64,000 bases of DNA from Undaria pinnatifida. Lineage: Eukaryota; Sar; Phaeophyceae; Laminariales; Alariaceae. Below are positions 56,901 through 64,000 of this stretch, in pieces. The stretch spans positions 5,995,765 to 6,059,764 of the forward strand of contig JABAKD010000004.1 of the NCBI GenBank assembly GCA_012845835.1, in the 5' to 3' direction. Both the position numbers and the translations under genes were made by a program. How positions within the stretch are numbered: position 1 is the stretch's first letter; every line of letters begins with the position of its first letter. Under the pieces are notes generated by a model. It made no database searches. It saw only the letters and a list, made by a program, of their open reading frames with translations, and was not told the origin of the DNA.

Positions 56901-59900
56901 GGGGTTAGAGGGGAAATGGTGTTGGCGGGGGGGGGGTGTAATCGTGTTATCTATGGCCTGTTGCCTGGAGGGGGGGTCGTGTCGTGTTTTTCCCTCTTGC
57001 TCTAAGGCGTTCTGCTGTCCCCTTCCTTCCACCTTCGCGGGGGTTCTCGCTTGGATCTCTTTCGTGCATTGTGATACGCAGCGGGTTTCATACTCGTAGA
57101 AGATCTTGTACGCCCTGGCGGACCCCCCCCCCCACGTCTCTCTCCCTCCCCAACGCACTAAACGACATTTTGGGGAGCAATCTGTGTGTGCGACCTTTTA
57201 GGGAGTATCAGCATTACGCAAATGCCAACGTTCGGACAGGTGGCGAGAGCGTTACCTACACCAATTCAGATGCTTGTACACAAAGGTTCGGGTGCGATCG
57301 GATACGTTACTTTTGATGGCAGCATCTCGCGCGTTTCGAAGTTTTTACAGGGAGTGGGGAGCAGAACTATCGTATCCCCCTTTCCTCTCAACGCCTCCCC
57401 CCCTTGCAATGTGTATAGCCCGAATGCCACAGACAGGAGATAAAGAGATGTATTTTTTTTCAATGCAGTATATGGAAGACACGTGCTGAGCGCCTAAACG
57501 TTGGGGGTGTCTCCATTAGTAGTAGGTACGGTGCTCCGTCTCAAAAGGGATGCGTGGCCAAATTGTCAAATGACTGAGGCAAGCAACAAATGAGTACGCC
57601 CGCCCCCCCCGTCTCCCTGCCGAATCTACCTCGCCTCAAAAACGCCATGAAACCCACAGGCTTTGTCTACGATAGCTTCGCCGTGGCAAGCGTTGTGGAC
57701 GCTGGTAGGAGCGTACATCGGGTACTTGGTAGCGGACATCGTAAGCGGGGTGCTGCACTGGTCCGTCGACAACTACGGCAACGGCGACACGCCTGTGTGG
57801 GGAGCTGTCATCGAGGCCTTTCAAGGTCATCATGGTGAGTCAAGGAGTTGTAGAGGGTGGAAGGGGGGAGCGGAGGGTGGGGAGAGGGGCAGGGAGGGGC
57901 AGGGAGGGAGGGAGGGAGGGTAAGGATGACACGCTTCTATGGGGATCCGTCATAGAAACCTTTCAAGGGCATCACGGTGAGTCAAGAGGGGGGGGGGGGG
58001 GGTGGAGGAAGAAGGAAGGGGGATAGATGTACGTTGATTTCCCAATGTTTCGAAAGCTTTTTAGAAATAGACTCGTTTATCGGAGAGCAACATGTTTCTG
58101 AGGTATCCTTCCACTCCGGGGTCAGTGGATCCCGGAGTGTGACCGTGGACCATATCACGGCAACGAATATGAAACTGTCTAACCTTTCCAAACATTGCAC
58201 TATCCCTCTCCTGCGGTGCCTAGCTTTCACCGACAGGCAGCATTCACTGCAGCGCTGCAACATCCATCGATCAACCCCCCCCCCTCCCCGCCCCCCCGCC
58301 CCGCCGCCCCCCGCCCCCCCCCCTTTTGCCTGATGCAGCGTCGCCGTGGACAATCACGTACCGACCTTTCGCGAACAACGTCCACAAGATAGCCTACGCC
58401 GTGCTGCCCCTGTTGACCTTGCTGAGAATAGTCAATCCGGGTCCGGCGGGAGTCGCGTTCGGGACTGTCTTCCTGGTGGGGTCGCTCATGTCGAATGTGA
58501 GCCCCCGCCTGCAAAATCGCGACTTGAGTGCAGGAGCGGTCGGCAAGACACTTGTTGCCGGTCTTTTGTGTGAGTGGTCGGGGCTGGCCTTTCGGCCGCC
58601 CGGTTGTGTATTTGTTTTTGTTAAATACCGCCAAGACGAACTGCGGAGCCGCGCGATTGCCCCTGCCGATGTCTTGCTCTACGAAGGGTTGGGGCGAGGG
58701 GTCGGGTCAGTCCTGGCCAAGGTGCCATGCTGAATTGTACCGGAGCGACCGGAGAGAAGGGGGTTTCTTGACGAACGGTCCTGCTTTTGGAGAACCCCCC
58801 GCCCCCCCGCAAGGACGCCAACGAAAAGGAAGAGGGGCCTTAAGGGACAGGGGATGGGGGGTTGGGCCTGGGATATCTTGTGCATGGTTCAGAAAATACT
58901 GTTTGCTGTTTGGTGTTTTCTCGGCGACAACGGCGATCGGAGGAGGGGGGAGGAATGCGTAACGGGGTGGAGGAGGGGCTGGCGGAGGTTAGCGTGGACT
59001 TGCTTAAGTTACTTATGCTGAATTACGATGCTGTTGATGGCTTCGCTACTTCCGGTGCTCATGCTATTAATATTAATACTGCATGTGTTTCTTGTGTCAC
59101 GTCCACTGATCAAATTACACATCTGGCGTTGCAGAAACATGGCATCCCCCCCCATCCTTCATCCCCTCTCTCAAGCGCCTCGGCGTCCCCAGGGGTTCGA
59201 CCGGTAAGCCCACATGCGGGAGCCCCCTTATCCCCCTTATCCAGTGGGTTTCCTATAGAGCATCAGCGTTGTGTATAGTGCTCCTGTTACTCGTAACTAT
59301 GTTGATTTTTTCATTTACCATACAGAACACGCCGCACCCCCCCACCCCCTCCCTTCCGTGCGCCGCCACCACAGGAGCTCCACCGGTACGCACACATGAC
59401 GGAGCCCCCTTTTCCCGTGGGTTTCCTACAGAGCATTGGCTTTGTGCTGAGCCGAAAAGAACACGGGAAGCACCATACTAGTCCTTTCGACAAAAAGTAC
59501 TGCATCGTCAGCGGATGGTGCAATGGGCCTTTGGACCACCTTAGAGTGTGAGTATAGTACCACGTTCAACTGGAGTTGGAGGGGGGACATAGTAGCGGGG
59601 GGGGGGGGGAGAGGGGGGAGGGAGGCGTGGGGGGGCGGCGGCTGTAGTCGTCGTATCATGCGTGGCTTGCGGTTGGTTGGTTTAGCTGGAGGAAAGAGTA
59701 GGGAGGTAGGGGAGGAGGGAACGCAGGAGCATCGTCAGCGGGAGGTGCAATGCGCCCTTGGACCACGTTGGTGTGAGTACAATACATCACCGCGGTTGGT
59801 TGGTTGGTTCGACTGGAAACAGGAGTAAGGGGGGGGAGGGAGTTGGGGGCAAAGGGGGGACGTGAGAGGGACGGGGAGGGAGGAGCGGAGGGGGGAGGGA

Positions 59901-60858
59901 AGAAAGGTTTTCGAGGGGGTTGGAGCAGGAGGGGAGGGCTTTGGTAAAGCACCGGGGGGAGGAGGGGGATTTGGAGGGATGGAGCGGAGGGGGCGGGGGG
60001 GGACGGGGGGGGGGGTTATTCGTCCCTGAAAACCGTGCGCATTTGCAAGATCGGCGAGCTGTTTCTTTGCTTGTTGACCTCCTGCTGTGTATTAGACGTG
60101 CTGGCCATTTGTGTGTTGTCCCGCTATCGTCAACTATTATCAAACTCTGAAGATTGGAAGTATATCACCCTCCCCTAAAGCGTGGTTGCCACAGAAAAGG
60201 GGTTAGGGTTAGGGTTAGGTCTCACGAACACCTTGTTGATCTTGCGCGCGAAGCCAACCCTTCCCCCCCGCCCCTCCCTCCGCCGATACCGCCGATATTG
60301 ACCAACCGTTGAACGTGTATGACACGTTACCGGATGAGGAATAGGCAGCAAAGAAACGACGCAATACCTGCACCATATCGTCGTTCTTCCTCCCCCCCCC
60401 CGCACCCTACGCTCCCTTTCCCCCCCTGCCCTCTCGACTCCCTCCTTTCACTGATCTCATTCCCTTAATGTCCCCTCCTCCCGCTCCTCCCCTGCCTTTC
60501 CTCCTCCCATCCCACCCACGCCCCTCCCTCCGAACTCCCGCCCCTTCCTCCTCCCCCCATTTCCGATGATCTCTCGTTCCGCACACTGCAACTATCTCCC
60601 GAACCCACACCGCGTCACCCACCCGGTGATAGTTTCCGTTACATGGAACGAGTGATCTACCACCTTAACGGAGTAGAGCCCATCGCGTGGCGGTTGGACC
60701 CCTCCCTCAAAGCAGAGTCCCTTGCGGTGGGGTGGTTCCCTTTCGACCGGGTTAGCGACGATGAGGCCGCTGCCGGGCTTAGTGTAGCGGGTGCTGGCGG
60801 TGGAGGCGGCGGTAACGGTGGTGGTGGTGGAGGCACCTCCTCTCCTTCTCCTTCGTAA
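53951..60858 (+). CDS. FAD4/Kua (TMEM189)-type desaturase, probably plastid-targeted, seven exons
   Basis: Exons 53951-54211, 56468-56821, 57660-57834, 58339-58496, 59135-59203, 59432-59547 and 60633-60858 join in frame to 1359 nt, 452 aa. All phases match. The leader MLSKRSRACLAAGLCAITTG plus HMPSCAGFSTSPRP looks like a signal peptide with a Phe-containing cleavage site, then a Ser/Thr/Arg-rich transit region, as in stramenopile plastid proteins. The core has the family's histidine motifs: GVLHWSVDNYG, EAFQGHH, TYRPFANNVHKIAY and SRKEHGKHHTSPFDKKYCIV, then RYMERVIYHLNGVEPIAW. Known relatives are FAD4, which makes trans-3-hexadecenoate on plastid phosphatidylglycerol, and TMEM189/CarF, which desaturates plasmanyl lipids. 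The leader favours FAD4-like. The HKxxH motif expected after the fourth exon is not evident, and exon 5 reads oddly (KHGIPPHPSSPLSSASA), while another frame (PSFIPSLKRLGV) looks more family-like. Exon 2 is the least certain. Confidence 0.8.
57925..57985 (+). pseudogene. Decayed duplicate of the 3' edge of desaturase exon 3
   Basis: GATGACACGCTTCTATGGGG, ATCCGTCATAGAAACCTTTC and AAGGGCATCACG|GTGAGTCAAG copy the true exon end (57783-57840), including the donor. They still translate as DDTLLWGSVIETFQGHH. It lies about 140 bp into intron 3 and lacks an acceptor of its own. Confidence 0.85.
59326..59385 (+). other. Second, 60-nt version of desaturase exon 5
   Basis: This segment and its flanks copy 59135-59203. 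Acceptors are GTTGCAG|AAACATGGC and CATACAG|AACACGCCG, donors are CGACCG|GTAAGC and CCACCG|GTACGC, followed by CCCACATGCGGGAGCCCCC versus ACACATGACGGAGCCCCC. Both versions are multiples of three and phase 0 on both sides, so each could be used alone or together. After the first copy the next exon's start is decayed (TATAGAGCATCAGCGTTGTG); after the second it is intact (TACAGAGCATTGGCTTTGTG). Confidence 0.7.
59576..60560 (+). repeat. G-rich then C-rich halves of the last desaturase intron
   Basis: Intron 59548-60632 has G-runs from 59576 to about 60015 and C-runs from about 60262 to 60560, ending just before the acceptor at 60632. Long open frames in both directions across it (Gly- or Pro-rich) are composition artefacts. 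Confidence 0.85.
60199..60219 (+). repeat. Interstitial telomere-like run
   Basis: GGGGTTAGGGTTAGGGTTAG: three TTAGGG units in the last intron of the desaturase. A second such run is at 9810-9835. Confidence 0.9.
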
Positions 60859-60865
60859 CGCCGTC

Positions 60866-60950
60866 GCAAGTGGAAACCTGTTTTGGGGGACAAATTACTT
60901 AGAATTAGTATTGGAAGGGGTTTGGGGGCTCCACGGGGGTTATGACTTTA
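60866..60950 (-). repeat. R2 copy 5
   Basis: AAGTGGAAACCTGTTTTGGG GGACAAATTACTTAG, AGTATTGGAAGGGGTTTGGG and GGCTCCACGGGGGTTATGAC. It starts within 10 bp of the desaturase stop codon. Confidence 0.75.
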
Positions 60951-62452
60951 CCCTTTAGGACGAGAGGGGGGAACATGTCGAAATAAACGTCTGACGGTTA
61001 CAGGCAATATCGGCCGCACGGAGCAGCCGGGATTGTCCCGGGGGGGATCCGCACTACACGCAGTGCAAGGCGCTGTAGTTAGTGCACGCACGGCGCGTGG
61101 CGATGCTGATCTACGGCGTCGATTTGGTCGCTAGACACGGGTCCCAAAAGAGCGTTTTTGCACCTGCGCTTTCTGAGGGAAAACTACTTGGATTTTTTGT
61201 GTGATATAGTTTCTCTAGTAGTACAAGGGTCGACCACTTTTGGCGCTGCACCCGCACTAAATGGTACGAAACGTTTGGAAATATACTGTTGATACAGTAG
61301 GGTCATTTTAGGATTCGGGAAAGGAATATCTTCCCCCTTCAGATCTGCGCTGACGTTTCGGGAGACAAACCGCATGAAATAGGAATGGGGACGTTTGGAA
61401 GGCGGAAAAAGAGCCAAGGGTCGCTGATCGGGCGTGCCATTGCTCTCAATACCGCCCCATTTGGCACAGCAGCGGTTGCCCCCTGGCACAGGAAGACGAC
61501 AGCCGCGCTTTGGTGCACATTTAGTCCGGGTGCCCTTGCCCCTCCTCATGTGAAAGTAGTGTTGAAACAGTGGTCGCATTTTTTTGTTTTTTTTTGGGGG
61601 GGGGTAGGTACGTTTAAGTCGGGTACGAAATTCCCCACCCTTGAATTATTTTTCTTGTCGCGTTTCTGTTTTAAAGGGGTTGTGAGATTTAGTAGCACCG
61701 TCTCGGCGTGGCACGCTGCTTTTCTCTAGGGGCAACCGACAACGGCTTTCGCTGGGATGCCCCCGCCTCACTTTTTCGTCGTTTTTTTTTTCAGTTGGAA
61801 GCGGGCGCACCTTGAGCAGTACAGTGTAGCCGTGTCTGCTTTTGATTCCACCGCTCGAGAAGATCCGGTTGGGTGTTCATCCGAGGGGCTGTATCTACCA
61901 TGCGTGGCGTACGGTATTTGGCTGTTGATTGCGTACTACTGGAGTCCAACCGGATGGGTTACCATTTCGGTCGCCGTTTTTTGCTCCCGCTACACCAGCC
62001 TCCATCGCTGCCACCGCAATAGACCTTGTGCGTTGCCGCAAGACCGCTTTTTTTTTTTTTGGCGATCAATTTTTATTTATTACCGCACCTTACCTTCTTC
62101 TCTTTCGTTGGTTTTCTATTTCCTTCCAAAAAACTTTATTTTTTTTTAGCTGCGTTCCACAGTTTGTGACAACATGACTTCTATATCTCAAGGATGACTA
62201 ATATTTGCTAGAACGATTACTGTTTTTCCTGTGTTGCACAGCTGTCGGTGATCACAAAAGTTGTATATCTGTAGGATGATCAATCTTTAAGGGACAATGG
62301 GCGAGCTGATTTATGTCGCTGGGTAGAAAAAACGGCTTATCCCACATAGAAATGGACTCGAGCTTTTTTAGGGACAAACCGTTTGTAATTGGATAGCGTT
62401 TTTTTTATCGCCGTGAAAGGATTATAACCTGAAGATAACCGTACCGTTTGTT

Positions 62453-62540
62453 ATTTCAGTACCTCTTGTTCTTTCAGTACCTCTGTTTTTTCAGTACATT
62501 TTGTTCTTTCAGGACCTTTGTTATTTTCAGTACCTTTCTT
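62453..62540 (+). repeat. ~18-bp tandem repeat
   Basis: Four to five units of TTGTTCTTTCAGTACCTC with small changes (TTTTTTCAGTACATTTTG, TTCTTTCAGGACCTTTG, TTATTTTCAGTACCTTTC). Confidence 0.85.
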
Positions 62541-63027
62541 TCGTTGTTTCCGTGCCTTTTTTTTTCATGTTTTCGTGCCTGTTTCTTTCCTCTCTCCAAG
62601 GGGGGTGGTTTGTCGCAGTCGTCGCTGTTTTAGCCCTCTTTGCGCTCTTCCGCGGTGTTACAACGCCGCCTCCCCTTCCCTCCGTAGGATATCCTCTTCC
62701 CGCCCCCCCCCCGTGTTTTCTGTATACGGGGTGAAACGGGGCGCGGGGAGTGAGTAGATTACCAAGTGTGTGCCTCGGGGGGGGTGGACGACATAGTTCA
62801 AAGATGTAACATATTTTTCGTTTTGCGTGGGGGCTGGGAGTAGATATTGAAGGCTAGAACCGGGGGGGAGAAGGGACGACACCTGTGACCATGGCTTGCC
62901 CAGAAGCTGGAAAGTAAAAGTGTGAGAAAAAAAAAGATGCAAGGCACGAGTAACTCATGACACACCGAATATTGCGTGCCTCGGAAGGGGTGGTTGAGGC
63001 GGTGGTGGTGCGGGACTGAGTCATTGC

Positions 63028-63140
63028 CACGCATGGCCGTAGTCCTACGAGCGTAGATCCTCGCACAACTGTAATGCCGAGACGCAGCACTCGGCGACAA
63101 TGTACGCATTGCTTGGCTTGCACCAAGGGTGGGTCAGGTA
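63028..63140 (+). repeat. R1 copy 4
   Basis: CGCATGGCCGTAGTCCTACG, AGCGTAGATCCTCGCA, GTAATGCCGAGACGCAGCAC and TTGCTTGGCTTGCACCAAG. The most diverged copy. Confidence 0.7.
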
Positions 63141-63319
63141 CAGGCGATTCAGACTGGCTCGGTTGTTCGTTTGACTCCGTAAAATGCCCACGAAGAGACT
63201 GTATTGGGGGTGGTCAGTGAACGCGAATTTGACATACCAGGTATTGTTTTTCGTGCAGGTAGCGAGAAGATTCGGGAACCCCCCCAACTGATACGGTGTA
63301 AAAACGTTCTCATGAGCGA

Positions 63320-63440
63320 GTGGGTGGCGGGGATTTCGCTACCGAGCCCCCCCTACCGCCTCACCGCCCCCCCCGCTGAACTATTATTTAGCGTGTGGGT
63401 GGCGGGGATGGTTCTATTGAGATCCCCCCCCCCCCCCCAT
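63320..63440 (+). repeat. Diverged tandem duplication with C-runs
   Basis: GAGTGGGTGGCGGGGATTTC ... CCCCCCCTACCG ... and GCGTGTGGGTGGCGGGGATG ... ATCCCCCCCCCCCCCC ... repeat the same order at about 63322 and 63391. Confidence 0.6.
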
Positions 63441-64000
63441 CCCTGCCGTCCCACCACCCCGTTAAGCTACGGGCCTGGCTTCGCCGGGCCTTGCCTCGAG
63501 GCAGGTTTTGTTTTTGCCAACAGATATATTCTTTGATTTTGAGGCTGGGGAGTCTTGGCGATGTACGTAGCAGGGAGGCTTTTTTTGTACGGACAGCAGT
63601 GTGCTAGAGGCGGTGGCTGCCATGCATAATGTGAGGGAGGGGGGGCCCTAGGGAGGTGCTGCACTGATGAACTTGCGAAAAAAGAAAAAAAAAATAATCG
63701 ACTACTACTACTGCTGTTACGATGTGTTTTGGTTTGGTTTGTCATCCGACTACGTGCAACAGCATGACCTTCAGCGTTGATTGCTCAACCCCATTTCCAG
63801 AAAGAAGAATTGATCGCTGGAAAGTACTGCTGTTGTTGCCCTGCGGGAAATAACGCGAATTTGATTCTCGATAGTTTTTTTTTTTAATCTTCTACACACG
63901 TCAGCTGTGAGTTCGATCATTTTTCAAGTGTTCATACCGACAGGTGATTCAGAACGGAGAAAAAGAGGGTGTGAATTTCAGATGAATTTTTCCATTTTGT

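Larger units (their letters stand above)
60859..64000. other. No gene seen downstream of the desaturase
   Basis: Contains an R2 copy (60866-60950), T-rich blocks (61765-62160), a short tandem repeat (62453-62540), an R1 copy (63028-63140) and a C/G-rich duplication (63320-63440). Open frames lack motifs. The desaturase 3' untranslated region presumably lies at the start; no AATAAA stands out. Confidence 0.6.

Noticed and set aside
59656-60143. Proline-rich frames on the minus strand of the last desaturase intron
   Set aside because: Artefact of G-runs; the region is an intron between phase-matched exons at 59547 and 60633.

Overview
The window looks like nuclear DNA of a brown alga (Phaeophyceae) or a close photosynthetic stramenopile. 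The reasons are: genes split into many exons by introns of about 0.2-5.7 kb; GC-rich exons in repeat-rich surroundings; Gln/Gly/Ser-rich low-complexity proteins; TTAGGG-type telomere-like runs; a plastid-type lipid desaturase with a stramenopile-like bipartite leader; and a dense load of decayed DNA transposons and a LINE. No bacterial operons, CRISPR arrays, rRNA or convincing tRNA genes were seen. The species is inferred, not proven.

Layout. (1) 1-2826, minus: an unidentified low-complexity protein gene, incomplete at both ends, four exons with matching phases. (2) 2860-17600: mostly gene-free. It holds a (CAGA)n microsatellite, two large tandem-repeat fields (6.5-8.6 kb), a hairpin around telomere-like repeats, a 180-bp Tc1/mariner-pogo-type MITE with TA duplications, and a broken non-LTR retrotransposon (14.4-15.85 kb). 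(3) 17686-26590, plus: a complete ten-exon cathepsin D-like aspartic protease, 426 aa. (4) 26.6-33.9 kb: gene-free, with dispersed repeats and a short hAT remnant. (5) 33964-43238, plus: a three-exon PIF/Harbinger-type transposase gene (504 aa). Its first intron holds a 3.35-kb PIF/Harbinger-like non-autonomous element flanked by TAA, which itself contains a 1.67-kb hAT-like element with a perfect 8-bp target duplication. (6) 53412-46262, minus: an unidentified three-exon gene with a coiled-coil C-terminus, a frame slip at an 18-nt homopolymer, and a 3.3-kb long-terminal-inverted-repeat element in its first intron. (7) 53951-60858, plus: a seven-exon FAD4/Kua (TMEM189)-type desaturase, about 452 aa, with an apparent plastid bipartite leader and duplicated exon fragments. 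(8) 60.9-64 kb: no gene seen.

The host-type genes (protease, desaturase) are not functionally linked. What ties the window together is intron biology. Introns repeatedly have G-runs just after the donor and C-runs just before the acceptor; G/T-rich simple sequence sits on the sense strand; decayed copies of exon edges sit inside introns; and transposons are nested in introns. No defence-type or biosynthetic system was found. The strongest unusual signals are the three-deep nesting, the G-run/C-run intron layout and the duplicated symmetric exons of the desaturase.

Exon borders were read by eye from GT/AG context, reading frame and phase continuity. Transcript data would be needed to confirm them.
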